Both the position numbers and the translations under genes were made by a program. This document shows positions 8,774-17,485 of a stretch of DNA of 47,589 nucleotides, in pieces. The DNA is taken from positions 1 through 47,589 of the IMG/VR virus record IMGVR_UViG_3300031578_000072. One strand, written 5' to 3'. Position 1 is the first letter of the stretch; the number at the start of each line of letters is the position of its first letter. The notes under the pieces were generated by a model. That model ran no database searches and was not told the origin of the DNA. It saw only the letters and a list, made by a program, of their open reading frames with translations. Source of the DNA: a virus.

Positions 8774-10750
8774 CTATACGTATGTAAATATTCGCTTCAT
8801 ATTTCTTACTGTAAGTCTCATAACTTCTGCATACTTCTTACGCATATCTTCAAGTTGCAAAATCATTCTCTTCGCGGTAGGCTGTATATCTATATACTCA
8901 AGAGTATTATAAGATATAGGTTCCTTCGTGTAATCGCTTTCATACAAGCTATTCAAGCTATTCAGTATCTTCTGAAAATTTAGATTTAAGTCATACACGT
9001 TACATACATCCTTAAGTCTAAAATCATTTATTATATCTTTAAAGCCATTTGGACTTATCTCCTCAAGATACAACGGCGTTAGCTGCTGACTTGACTCTAC
9101 AAGTTTCAAATCGCTAGGGTATACATCTCCATTTATGTAAGTAATAATATCTATAACTAGGTTCTTTAAAACTAAAGTATTATGATTTATAGTTAAAGTA
9201 AATTCATTCATGTTCTCTTGATATATTATACACTTCTCCCTCAAAGTTCTCCAATCTTTCTTAGTATCCATTCCTCTCAAAAAGGCTCCAAAGGTACGTC
9301 CAAATGTAATGCTTGGGTCAAACTCGAACGGAGGTAGAATAAAGTCAGGAGTTACCCAAGGTGGGTATACTATCTCAGGCCACTCAAATTCAGGTAATTC
9401 TTCCTCTTCTATTGGAGGTACGGGTATAGGTTCTATAATAGGAACTTCAGGACTTACGGCAGACTCATCAAAGCCAGTTGCACCATCTGTCGTGAACTCT
9501 ACCCACTCCCCATAATAAACCTCTCCATCTATTGTAGCACGAGCTCGATACGTATAAGACTCCCCTCCGAACAATCTATCATCCGTTGTTGCAGTAGGAA
9601 ATCTACCTAAATCCCCTGTAAATGCTTCCGCTATGAAGCTTCCTGTTTTAGTTACTGTCTTTATTAGTATAGCTTCCCACTTGTAGGTAGTAGTATTATA
9701 AGTCCCTATACCACCTACAAAACCAGCAATACCATGCTCTATATACTGCCAAATCGTTCCAGAGAATGCAAGCTTTACTTCAAACCCTCTTTCAGTTATA
9801 TTCTCTCCAGTTGCTGTTCCATTACCTTTAGCATGGTCTATGCCTACGCTGGAAGCTGCTTCAGTTGTTACCCCCACTTCTACAAGAAATACTGCAATAC
9901 TATATATAGTGCCACCATAACTTGCACTTTCTGCCAACTTACTCATATCGCTTGGGTTTAACTGCCAAACTTTCTGAACCGTATCTCCACCAACATAAAT
10001 ATAAGTGCCATCATTTGCAAGTGCCCAAGTAATAACTGCGGGATATGGGATGCTGAAACCAACAAGTGTCATAGTAGCAATATCGAATTGCCACACTTCA
10101 TCATTGCCCCATCCTGTGCAATACACATAGTTACCAAGGGCAGTAAGAGCATAAATAGCCCCATTATAATTTATGCTCTCCCCCGTTTTACTCATGTCAC
10201 TGGGGTTTATCTTCCATACTGTTTGTGTAGTAAAGCCACCACAAAATACATTAGTCCCATCAGAAGTAACTACATAAATAGTTCCTCCATAGTCAGCGCT
10301 CTCAGCCAATTTAGACATATTAGAGGGATTTATCTTCCAGACTTTTTTTGTTGTATCACCTCCACAATATATATAAGTTCCGTCATTTGCAAGCGACCAT
10401 ATTCTACCACCATAATTAGCACTTTCAGCCACCTTTGCCATGTCACTGATTCTGATTTTCCAAACTTTGTTAGTGGTAGACCCTGCACAGTAAATATAAT
10501 CTCCAAGAATAGTAAGAGCTTCTATCCTGCCCCCATAGTTCGCACTCTCTGCAACCTTAGACATATCACTAATCTGAATTTTCCAGACTTTTTGTGTAGA
10601 ATACCCAGCGCAATAAACATAGTCACCAAAAGTAGCAATAGCCCAGATGGTACCTCCATAGTCAACACTTTCCGCAATCTTACTCATGTCCGTAGAGTCT
10701 AACTTATATACCTTTTGGGTTGTACCTCCCGCACAGTAGATAAAAGCCAT
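8774..10750 (-). CDS. Seven-bladed beta-propeller virion protein with Pro-rich linker
   Basis: The start is the ATG at 10750, inside the upstream stop codon (TAATG). Residues 3-290 are seven near-identical repeats of about 41 residues, each of the form YxYCAG-xTxxKVWKI-xxSDMSK-xAES-xxYGGxI, the expected signature of a closed seven-bladed propeller. A fibronectin-like beta domain follows at about 300-420, then a Pro/Glu-rich linker (PIPVPPIEEEE, WPEIVYPPW) and a helical C-terminal domain rich in Leu/Ile/Asn. The gene follows the nozzle-like gene and precedes the internal proteins. A tail-tip receptor-binding or stabilising role is plausible but inferred. The DNA repeats are similar enough to recombine. 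Confidence 0.7.
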   Translation of the reverse strand: MAFIYCAGGTTQKVYKLDSTDMSKIAESVDYGGTIWAIATFGDYVYCAGYSTQKVWKIQISDMSKVAESANYGGRIEALTILGDYIYCAGSTTNKVWKIRISDMAKVAESANYGGRIWSLANDGTYIYCGGDTTKKVWKINPSNMSKLAESADYGGTIYVVTSDGTNVFCGGFTTQTVWKINPSDMSKTGESINYNGAIYALTALGNYVYCTGWGNDEVWQFDIATMTLVGFSIPYPAVITWALANDGTYIYVGGDTVQKVWQLNPSDMSKLAESASYGGTIYSIAVFLVEVGVTTEAASSVGIDHAKGNGTATGENITERGFEVKLAFSGTIWQYIEHGIAGFVGGIGTYNTTTYKWEAILIKTVTKTGSFIAEAFTGDLGRFPTATTDDRLFGGESYTYRARATIDGEVYYGEWVEFTTDGATGFDESAVSPEVPIIEPIPVPPIEEEELPEFEWPEIVYPPWVTPDFILPPFEFDPSITFGRTFGAFLRGMDTKKDWRTLREKCIIYQENMNEFTLTINHNTLVLKNLVIDIITYINGDVYPSDLKLVESSQQLTPLYLEEISPNGFKDIINDFRLKDVCNVYDLNLNFQKILNSLNSLYESDYTKEPISYNTLEYIDIQPTAKRMILQLEDMRKKYAEVMRLTVRNMKRIFTYV

Positions 10751-12198
10751 TACTTCTTCTCCCTCATAGTATGCTCTATTCCATAGAATCGTAAGAACCA
10801 TCTCTTATCATCCGTGCTATGAGTTAACTTAACCCTTGCCTTCCTATCTGTAAAGTTCGTACCTTTACTTACCCTGTCATAAGCGGTTGTTAGTGCTAAG
10901 CTAGATGAATCTGTGTAATTACTCCCTTCATCTATAGACCGTTCAAATGTAACAGTATCAGTAGCACTAGCTTTCATATCAAATCTGAAGGCAAAGAACC
11001 TCTTCTTCCGCATTATATATTCTTCTTCAGATATCACGAAGTCAGGAGACTCAATAAAGCTAGTTATAGCCTTTCCATTATCTTGCTTATCTAAATAATC
11101 AAAGTGTACCGGCGTTTTAGTTTTGATAGCCATTAAGGCTTTATATCCACTATAGTATACATAATCAGCACATATTATAGCATCTCCCAGTTGACCTCTC
11201 CACCAACTCTTATGCTTTATATCATACATGAAGTACTTAGTAACATAACTCTCCGCAGTACCTTTAAGATAGAAGAAGTACACTTGGTCTTTGTGAGCTA
11301 CATACATAGCAAAGCTAGCCTTCTCTAAATCGTCTGACTTATCGTCGAGCCACAAGTCCTTTATAGGGTCACCTATTGGTACAGGCTCCCTACCTCCATC
11401 CCAGCTATATATATTATCATGGGACATAAAGAACAACCTACCTCCAACATTTACCACAGCCCTCTGGGCGAGTAGACCCGTACTAGGTAGCTGTATAGTA
11501 AGGGAGAATATAGAACTCCCTCCTATCCAATCCATTAGCCCCGCACTCTTATCCTTAAACACAGCTATATAAGGACCTAATGGTATAGCTCCTACTATTT
11601 CAATTCCATCCCCGTCTATCCAATCTATAAAATAACCCGCACCAGTAGTATTATAAGCACCAAGGTCACTATACCTAATACGAAGAGGAGTTACTATGCC
11701 AGTCTTATACTCCCCAAAACCTATTAATCTAAACTTATAGGGAAGTATAATCCTAGGATAATAAGACGTCCAGTTCCCAGGTAATTGTGCATCATCAGTT
11801 ACATTATATATTCCCTTCTCTGCACTAGTAGCTAGGCACTTATTTTGGATAGAGCACATACTTGGATACTTGTGAGTTGTAACAAAGTCTGTGATTGCTA
11901 TACTCTCTTCCCAATTAGTAGATAGATAGTACACTCCATTAGACGTAGCTACATAAAGTGTAGTAACTCCAGCAAAGCTTGTAAACGGAAAGAAGAGATA
12001 AGGAGTACCTACCAGATTGGTATTTGTCCCATATGTAGGATACCCAAATCTCTGAGCAAGTACTCCCTTTTCAACTTGCATGTTACTAGCATTAACGAGA
12101 GCTTGAGGATTTAAGTCCGTTCCAGGTACGTTATTATATATCCCTAAAAGGGGCTTATGAATAGGGAACAATTTATGTCTGTCACTCTCCACACTCAT
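10750..12198 (-). CDS. Podoviral tail nozzle / DNA-stabilisation beta-propeller-like protein
   Basis: A 482-residue beta-rich protein. The N-terminus (LGIYNNVPGTDLNP, then NASNMQVEKGVLAQRFGY) is typical of podoviral proteins annotated as phage stabilisation protein (P22 gp10-like) or nozzle (T7 gp12-like). Repeated short strands with aromatic turns (VYYLSTNW, MDWIGGSS, MSHDNIYSWDGG) suggest a propeller platform. It has an AGGAG site and sits 16 bases downstream of dyad site S2, so it may head its own transcript. Its stop overlaps the propeller gene start. I place it in the tail; whether it is nozzle or stabilisation plug I cannot say. Confidence 0.65.
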   Translation of the reverse strand: MSVESDRHKLFPIHKPLLGIYNNVPGTDLNPQALVNASNMQVEKGVLAQRFGYPTYGTNTNLVGTPYLFFPFTSFAGVTTLYVATSNGVYYLSTNWEESIAITDFVTTHKYPSMCSIQNKCLATSAEKGIYNVTDDAQLPGNWTSYYPRIILPYKFRLIGFGEYKTGIVTPLRIRYSDLGAYNTTGAGYFIDWIDGDGIEIVGAIPLGPYIAVFKDKSAGLMDWIGGSSIFSLTIQLPSTGLLAQRAVVNVGGRLFFMSHDNIYSWDGGREPVPIGDPIKDLWLDDKSDDLEKASFAMYVAHKDQVYFFYLKGTAESYVTKYFMYDIKHKSWWRGQLGDAIICADYVYYSGYKALMAIKTKTPVHFDYLDKQDNGKAITSFIESPDFVISEEEYIMRKKRFFAFRFDMKASATDTVTFERSIDEGSNYTDSSSLALTTAYDRVSKGTNFTDRKARVKLTHSTDDKRWFLRFYGIEHTMREKK

Positions 12199-12214
12199 AT
12201 AATTCTCCTTGCCG

Positions 12215-12235
12215 TAAAATCAATAATTGATATTA
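12215..12235. repeat. 21-bp dyad site S2
   Basis: Arms TAAAATCAAT and ATTGATATTA around a central A. In the leftward direction it ends 16 bases before the start of the nozzle-like gene, just upstream of its ribosome binding site. TACTAAC overlaps its edge at 12234-12240. Confidence 0.75.
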
Positions 12236-12397
12236 CTAACTAATCGCTAATACTCTCTTAAGCACAAATACAAGCACATCATCCCACAGATTAGGGGTTT
12301 CCTTAGCACTTATCTCGAGTTCAAGAACAAACTGCACTAGTGCATCCCTTATCTCTGGAGACACCAATTCTAATATCTTTTGTAGAATAGTCCACAT
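12236..12397 (-). CDS. Small hypothetical protein in lysis cassette, 53 aa
   Basis: Runs from ATG at 12397 to TAG at 12236. The start follows AAGGAGGAAAAAGTA, a strong ribosome binding site. The peptide starts MWTILQKILELVSP and is an amphipathic helical, acidic protein ending in VFVLKRVLAIS. It has no obvious membrane segment, though the last 12 residues are hydrophobic. It follows the lysis genes and ends at dyad site S2. Function unknown; a lysis accessory role is possible from its neighbours only. Confidence 0.55.
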   Translation of the reverse strand: MWTILQKILELVSPEIRDALVQFVLELEISAKETPNLWDDVLVFVLKRVLAIS

Positions 12398-12416
12398 TAC
12401 TTTTTCCTCCTTCCTT

Positions 12417-12497
12417 TTAGAATATTGAACCTATCCACCACAAGAACTGTGCAATAATTAAAACTCCTCCTAAAAGCCAATACAGTATTGCCATCAT
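12417..12497 (-). CDS. Tiny single-pass membrane peptide, 26 aa
   Basis: Runs from ATG at 12497 (or the next ATG at 12494) to TAA at 12417. The peptide is almost entirely one hydrophobic helix (AILYWLLGGVLIIAQFLWWIG). The start lies 1 base past the stop of the lipoprotein gene, so translation is probably coupled; GGAG lies 11 bases upstream. Size and context fit a small lysis accessory peptide, but it may be non-functional. Confidence 0.4.
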   Translation of the reverse strand: MMAILYWLLGGVLIIAQFLWWIGSIF

Positions 12498-12498
12498 C

Positions 12499-13401
12499 TT
12501 AAATCACACTCCATTTATCTAAGTACTTAATGTCTTTTACTTTTGCTATCTTTCTATTAAACACGTTACTTCCTTCTAATATCTCTCCACTCTTAGCAAC
12601 CTGTATCCATTGTGCCTTACCAGTTTCCCAATGCCTACATACCACACGATATAAGCCTTCTGGAAAGGTCTCTTCACCAACGTCAAGGAAGTCCTCAAAG
12701 TTCTTATTATACCACCAGCTAGTATTTGAGAATGCAAGCAACTCTCCATCCTTTTTGTAAGCAGTGATTGCGTGTCCACCTGCTACTACCTTGTAACTGT
12801 ATTCACCTGTATCTGGATTATATACGTATTGTCTGTAATATCCATAATACTCCATCCACCATACATCAGAATACTTTGCAAATCTACCTAAACCATCAGA
12901 AGTAAGTCGAGCAAATCCATCACAGTCGACTTTTCCTTTCTCATATACTTCATCTGGCAAGTCCCAGTAGTCTCCTACTTCTGCTGTCCAAACGTAAAAT
13001 GGCTTGCCCTTGTCATCCTTCTTTATCATTTCAAGAGCCATTAAAGTATCTCTAATAATGTATGCCATCCCTGCCATATACCTTGTCCATCTATCAGTAG
13101 TCTTATCTACCAAGTGCCACTTATAAAATGTAGGGTCAGGAGGCTCAGGCTCTGGTTTAGGTTCAGGGTCAGGTCCTGGTGGATTAGGAATAATTGCCTT
13201 CTTACATCCAGATAGAAACAATGCTATTGCAGCTATAATTGCGACTATCCAATACCATTTCATACTATTCACCTTCCTTTCTATTAGAGGTGGACATGTG
13301 CCACCTCCACAATTATTATTCTTAAATGCTAAAGATATCAAAAAAGCTAGGATACAACATATGATAAGTATAGCAATACCTATAATCAATTTAGCACCCA
13401 T
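12499..13401 (-). CDS. Transglutaminase-like lipoprotein with possible dual start
   Basis: The longest frame starts at ATG 13401 (300 aa, AGGT 8 bases upstream) and begins with a hydrophobic helix. A second in-frame ATG at 13263 has a stronger site (AAGGAAGGTGA) and gives a 254-aa lipoprotein: signal helix, lipobox LSGC at residues 17-20 (Cys20), then a Pro/Glu linker. The catalytic-like region fits a transglutaminase-like / BTLCP cysteine fold: Cys114 in VDCDGFA, His164 in GGHAITAY and Asn180 in FSNTSWW (short-form numbering). It lies directly after the M15 peptidase and holin genes, so a role at the outer membrane face or wall during lysis, or in superinfection exclusion, is plausible. I favour the 13263 start, but both may be used. 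Confidence 0.6.
   Translation of the reverse strand: MGAKLIIGIAILIICCILAFLISLAFKNNNCGGGTCPPLIERKVNSMKWYWIVAIIAAIALFLSGCKKAIIPNPPGPDPEPKPEPEPPDPTFYKWHLVDKTTDRWTRYMAGMAYIIRDTLMALEMIKKDDKGKPFYVWTAEVGDYWDLPDEVYEKGKVDCDGFARLTSDGLGRFAKYSDVWWMEYYGYYRQYVYNPDTGEYSYKVVAGGHAITAYKKDGELLAFSNTSWWYNKNFEDFLDVGEETFPEGLYRVVCRHWETGKAQWIQVAKSGEILEGSNVFNRKIAKVKDIKYLDKWSVI
13264..13279 (-). promoter_or_regulatory. Internal ribosome binding site of lipoprotein gene
   Basis: On the minus strand, AAGGAAGGTGA lies about 5 bases before the internal ATG at 13263. It is stronger than the site of the upstream start at 13401 and decides the lipoprotein start. Confidence 0.55.
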
Positions 13402-13405
13402 GCGT

Positions 13406-13852
13406 TTACCTCACAGCATCCTTAACACACTTAACTGCATCTTCAAACTTCTTAAAATAAACGTAATCCTTTTCTCTATACTTGACCCATGCTTCACTAG
13501 GTATAGGTCTAAAAGTATCAGCATGTACATGCCCATCATCAGGATATAACCCTATTCTACTAAAGCCTATGTGCTTAGCCTCCTCAGCAAGTTCAATCAT
13601 GCTCATCCCAGGAGATTTAATATCCCAAGCTTTAGCAAACAGATGGGCAGAATTTCGATACCCATGTATAGATTTGTTGTATGCAGGGCACCGTATACCT
13701 CCACCTTTGGATACGTAAATAGGTTGGTCTATGTAATCTATAAGACTTTGTAATAAGTATATAGAACGTGCATCAACTGGTCTATCTTTACCACACCCAC
13801 AAGGGCATCGAACTTCAGCATATTTAAAATTCTTAGTTATGTATAATGACAT
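13406..13852 (-). CDS. Endolysin: peptidase M15 family (D,D- or L,D-carboxypeptidase-like)
   Basis: A 148-residue zinc peptidase of the M15 / hedgehog-like fold. It carries SAHLFAKAWDI (68-78; His70 and Asp77 as predicted zinc ligands) and GHVHAD (107-112; His110 as the third ligand), and an N-terminal CPCGCGKD segment typical of phage M15_3 enzymes. It would cut the peptide part of peptidoglycan at lysis. Its start overlaps the stop of the holin-like gene (TAATG) and its stop is 5 bases from the lipoprotein frame, forming a lysis cassette placed inside the virion arm. There is no signal peptide, so export through the holin is expected. Confidence 0.85.
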   Translation of the reverse strand: MSLYITKNFKYAEVRCPCGCGKDRPVDARSIYLLQSLIDYIDQPIYVSKGGGIRCPAYNKSIHGYRNSAHLFAKAWDIKSPGMSMIELAEEAKHIGFSRIGLYPDDGHVHADTFRPIPSEAWVKYREKDYVYFKKFEDAVKCVKDAVR

Positions 13853-14070
13853 TACTTTTTACCATTTATCTTCCCTACTTCTATACGAAAGTCTATGAGA
13901 GACTCTTTTATATTCTTACTATTCAGAGTTTCCTGTTCCACCAATGGTACTAGTGTAGTTATTGCTGTAGTTAGTTTATCCATTTTAGGCTCCATTCGCA
14001 CTAAAACATAAATCGCTACCGCAATAGGAAAACCAACTGTTGGTATCCACTTAAATAATATTTCTTCCAT
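13852..14070 (-). CDS. BhlA/UviB-like holin
   Basis: A 72-residue protein with one N-terminal membrane helix (PTVGFPIAVAIYVLV) after a short N-terminal stretch (MEEILFKWI), then a charged coiled-coil-like tail (MEPKMDKLTTAITTLVPLVEQE, shown in part). This is the layout of the BhlA/UviB family found in Bacillota phages and bacteriocin loci. A strong ribosome binding site (AAAGGAGATGATGTA) precedes it. It lies directly upstream of the M15 endolysin with overlapping stop/start, as expected of a holin-endolysin pair. Confidence 0.75.
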   Translation of the reverse strand: MEEILFKWIPTVGFPIAVAIYVLVRMEPKMDKLTTAITTLVPLVEQETLNSKNIKESLIDFRIEVGKINGKK

Positions 14071-14083
14071 TACATCATCTCCT

Positions 14084-14158
14084 TTAATCTAATTCTGTGG
14101 TATCTTCTTTAACACTTTTTATCATCTCAAATAAGGCTTCATTAGTTACTCTTGCCAT
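14084..14158 (-). CDS. Very small protein, 24 aa
   Basis: Runs from ATG at 14158 to TAA at 14084 with an excellent site (AAGGAGATGATGTT). The peptide MARVTNEALFEMIKSVKEDT... is a single amphipathic helix. It lies between the fibre gene and the holin gene. The ribosome binding site argues it is translated; its length gives no functional clue. It resembles the helical start of small phage proteins often found next to holins. Confidence 0.45.
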   Translation of the reverse strand: MARVTNEALFEMIKSVKEDTTELD

Positions 14159-14191
14159 AACATCATCTCCTTATACATAATTATAAATATA

Positions 14192-16192
14192 TTAACTTAA
14201 TCTATGAACTATAAAAAAATTATCAACAGCACCTTCACCTATATTAACATTAGCTCCTTGAGTATGTATAATTCTTATATCAATATATTCCGTAGCACCC
14301 AAATACATTTGACTAACTACATTAGAATCTAAAGGTGTAGTAATTGTAGCAGTAACGATGTTTTGACTTCCTGCGGCATATATTGTTCCATTTTTATATA
14401 TAACAGCTTGAAAATATTCCCCAATAGTCCACTCCGCTGAGACACTACGAACACGTGCCACAACAGAATAATATCCTGCTGTTGTCGCAGTAAATCTGTA
14501 ATTTGTTGCATTATCATATTCTCCTAAATTATCATATACTTCGGTAGCATACTGGATAATAGTCCACGTGGCAGTTGTTATTGCCTGAGCCGCTGCCTTT
14601 GTTGCTCTAATTCTTGAAGCAGAGATTGTCGGAGTAACTAAAGATGGGGAAGTATTATATACTAATTTATCCGTCCCAGTCTCATCACTTATCACCCCTG
14701 CAAGTTCAGCAGAAGTAGTTGCAGCAAGAATACTCAATGGTTCATTTATAGAAGCAGTCCCTTCAAAAGTTAACACTCCACCAGCACTAACATTAACATA
14801 ATTAGTCCAACCACCATCACCCATCTTGATATTACCTGCATTGTCTATTGCTTGGCGTAAAACAGGAGTTGCCGAACCATCAGGGCTGGTAAGAAATTCT
14901 AATCTGCCAGGCATATCCGCATTGCCAGGTGTTCCATCAACAACAGCATGAATCTTTGCACCTAAATCATATCCGTCTGTATGAAATCCAAAGAAGAGAT
15001 ATGACCCTAAATAGTCCCCACTTAAGACATTGGCGGTTGGGTCTCCATCCCTTGTTCTCTGAAAATTGAAGTATGGTGCAGAAGTAGGAGTATCACTTGC
15101 CAAAAAGGTTACAAATCCATTTGTAAATTTCCAATATCCTGTAACCGTCTCAGCCTCATCTAACATACCAATAGAAGCTACATCAGATAAGTCATCAGAA
15201 GAAATTGTATCGAATATCAAAGCGTCAGGTGTTGCATTTACCTGCAAAAATTTATTAGCTGAACCAGTATAATTGGCAGGAGTATCGGTCAAAGCCACAA
15301 ACGTAGTAGCCCCACCACCCGCTGCTACCTTATATATAGCATTACCTGTAGTAGTGTCCTTTGTCAAGACATGCTCATTAGTTGCACCCGAAACAGCAGT
15401 TAAATCATTTATGGCAGCTTGTGCAGTTACCTGCCCTGTGCCACCTTCTGCTATAGCTAAAGCAGTATCTAACGTTAAAGCAGTTCCATCTATATTACCA
15501 TCACTATCTATATTTGCTACTTCAGTATTAGTATAATCTTTAACAATAACTTTATTCGCAGCAGCACTATCTCCAAGTCTTAATACAATATCTTCACCTA
15601 CCGCTACCTCTATATGTGGGTGTGTATTTGCAAGATGTAATTGAATAGCGTCTATATTGCTACTTCCATAAAGACTATGCCCTATTTCTACAACACGCCC
15701 AACAGTAGGTTCTACATTTGTCATTCCACCAGTGGTAGCAGATAGATATAATATATCCCCCGCAGCCCAAGTTTCGTCTGCTGGATTTACTGCATTAGCA
15801 CCAAGAGTATCTACTCCTTCTAATACCCCAGCAATTCTTACCAAACCAATACCATTTTGAGAGAATGCTCCTGCCGCTAATCCAATAACATGAGCTTTGC
15901 CAGCAACATCAGCATCAGCTAATCCAACTTTTGGGAATGCTACACCAGTAGCTCCACTAATATAGAGTGGTTGTCCCTTAACTATAGCACTTGTATTCTC
16001 TTCTTTTGCATCAATAGTCAATGCTATTGCAGTAGCAGAACCAACTCCAGTTAAATTAGAACCATCACCATAAAAGTAAGTTGCGCCTACGTCCCCATCA
16101 AAGTTTGCATCAGCACCTACTTTAGCATATATTGCGAATACTTCTAAAGGCAATAATAGACATAAAAGAATTACTATTAATAATTTTCTCAT
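14192..16192 (-). CDS. Fibre-like protein with Sec-type signal peptide and C1q/TNF-like tip
   Basis: A 666-residue beta-rich protein. The first 20 residues form a classical signal peptide (positive start, Leu/Ile-rich core, LEVFA before the likely cut). The mature N-terminus holds GDVGATYFYGDGSNLTGVG, typical of fibre shafts. At about 55-205 lies a domain common in phage tail fibres (QPLYISGATGVAFPKVGLAD, DILYLSATTGGMT). The C-terminal 140 residues (AAAQAITTATWTIIQY to FFIVHRLS) look like a C1q/TNF-type jelly-roll receptor-binding tip (YRFTATTAGYYSVVARVR). A signal peptide on a virion fibre is unusual. The gene lies between another fibre-like gene and the lysis cassette. Confidence 0.65.
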   Translation of the reverse strand: MRKLLIVILLCLLLPLEVFAIYAKVGADANFDGDVGATYFYGDGSNLTGVGSATAIALTIDAKEENTSAIVKGQPLYISGATGVAFPKVGLADADVAGKAHVIGLAAGAFSQNGIGLVRIAGVLEGVDTLGANAVNPADETWAAGDILYLSATTGGMTNVEPTVGRVVEIGHSLYGSSNIDAIQLHLANTHPHIEVAVGEDIVLRLGDSAAANKVIVKDYTNTEVANIDSDGNIDGTALTLDTALAIAEGGTGQVTAQAAINDLTAVSGATNEHVLTKDTTTGNAIYKVAAGGGATTFVALTDTPANYTGSANKFLQVNATPDALIFDTISSDDLSDVASIGMLDEAETVTGYWKFTNGFVTFLASDTPTSAPYFNFQRTRDGDPTANVLSGDYLGSYLFFGFHTDGYDLGAKIHAVVDGTPGNADMPGRLEFLTSPDGSATPVLRQAIDNAGNIKMGDGGWTNYVNVSAGGVLTFEGTASINEPLSILAATTSAELAGVISDETGTDKLVYNTSPSLVTPTISASRIRATKAAAQAITTATWTIIQYATEVYDNLGEYDNATNYRFTATTAGYYSVVARVRSVSAEWTIGEYFQAVIYKNGTIYAAGSQNIVTATITTPLDSNVVSQMYLGATEYIDIRIIHTQGANVNIGEGAVDNFFIVHRLS

Positions 16193-16205
16193 AATTTACT
16201 CCTTC

Positions 16206-17477
16206 TTATGGATGGTATAGAATAGTTATATCTTCGTTCTGCACGATTGTACTACAATCTAGTGTATTGTACGTAATGTTAGCATTTCCACTAATCTCTC
16301 CATACTCCTCTGCACCATCTACAGTTTTCATATAAATATCAGCTTCCTCACTAATTGGATTAGGAAGTCCAATTATATCACCTATACCTATAGTTACTTC
16401 CTCAGGACTGATAAGAGCACTGGACACATTAATATTACTTACATATACAAACGCCTTAACTCCAGATGCAGTTCCACCATCAACTATAGTTATCGCATCA
16501 GTTGCTGATGTAGTTCCATCAACGGTTGTTCCAGTTATAGTAACAACCCCAACAGAACCAGCAGTTGATGTTACCGTAATATTCCTTCCATAGTCAGGAT
16601 TTGTAATTCCAGTATTTATATCCTGACTTGCACCAGTTCCGACAATAGCTGCGTGCACATAATCTACATCAGCAGCATCTACGTCCATTAGATGTAGGAA
16701 GTAGTTACCTAAAGGTGCATAAATAGCAGTCATTGCTACTCCACCTACAGTTGGTACGTTTGATATCTCCAAGTCTGTAAACCAACCCTTAGTTACACGA
16801 GTTCCAGTTACACCAATAGAACCACTCATTGTTATATTGTTAGCACCTAAAGCTAATGTTCCGCTAACAGATACACCTGCGGAGAATGTAACTCCACCAC
16901 TAGCTGTTATAGTCATTGTATTAGCACCAGTTCTCTGTATATGTACATCCTGACCTATTCCAAAATAGACATAACCAGTATCATCTAAATACAAGTCAGC
17001 CCACTCAAAAGTTGCAGAACCTATACTATGTGTACTAGCTGCCGCTGGGAGTAAAGCACCAGTAACTGTTAACCCACCAGAAAGGACTACAGCAGCAGAT
17101 GCTGTAATAGCTAAGGTATTTGCGTCTGTAACCTCAAGAGCAATCTCCTGTGACGTTCCCATATATATCTTCCCAGCAGTTCCTACATATATATTTCTCC
17201 ACTCATAAGTAGCAGAACCTAAGTCGGTATCGTCAGCAGAGTCTGCTATGAGGGAAGCATTAATTGCGGTAGTTCCTACATTAGCCATAGTAACACCTAA
17301 AGCACCAGTAACATTCGTGTATGCTATTTGTACATCACTAATATAGTAATTGCCAGTAGTACCAACATTACCAGTGAACTCCGTTGTCGGTCCTACGTTG
17401 ACATATGCAACAGCAAGAACACTCGAAGTTATGCATAAGAACATAATTAAAAATACTATTAGTTTTCTTATCATCAT
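16206..17477 (-). CDS. Filament/fibre-like repeat protein with Sec-type signal peptide
   Basis: The start is the ATG at 17477 (or 17474), 5-8 bases after AGGAG; an upstream ATG at 17507 overlaps the previous gene. Signal peptide MIRKLIVFLIMFLCITSSVLA, written as two parts: MIRKLIVFLIM and FLCITSSVLA. The body has repeats of the form SIGSATFEWADLYLDDTGYVYFG and ATYEWRNIYVGTAGKIYMG, as found in phage shaft or baseplate fibres. The last 150 residues (HAAIVGTGASQDINTGITNP...) are homologous to the next upstream gene (17486-18118), so the two share a module. Unlike that gene, this one carries a signal peptide. Extracellular or virion surface role inferred. Confidence 0.6.
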   Translation of the reverse strand: MMIRKLIVFLIMFLCITSSVLAVAYVNVGPTTEFTGNVGTTGNYYISDVQIAYTNVTGALGVTMANVGTTAINASLIADSADDTDLGSATYEWRNIYVGTAGKIYMGTSQEIALEVTDANTLAITASAAVVLSGGLTVTGALLPAAASTHSIGSATFEWADLYLDDTGYVYFGIGQDVHIQRTGANTMTITASGGVTFSAGVSVSGTLALGANNITMSGSIGVTGTRVTKGWFTDLEISNVPTVGGVAMTAIYAPLGNYFLHLMDVDAADVDYVHAAIVGTGASQDINTGITNPDYGRNITVTSTAGSVGVVTITGTTVDGTTSATDAITIVDGGTASGVKAFVYVSNINVSSALISPEEVTIGIGDIIGLPNPISEEADIYMKTVDGAEEYGEISGNANITYNTLDCSTIVQNEDITILYHP

Positions 17478-17485
17478 ATCATCTC

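Noticed and set aside
9870-10747. CRISPR-like or tandem DNA repeat array
   Set aside because: The regular 123-base periodicity is the coding of seven protein repeats (beta-propeller blades), not an array with spacers. No CRISPR array was seen in the window.
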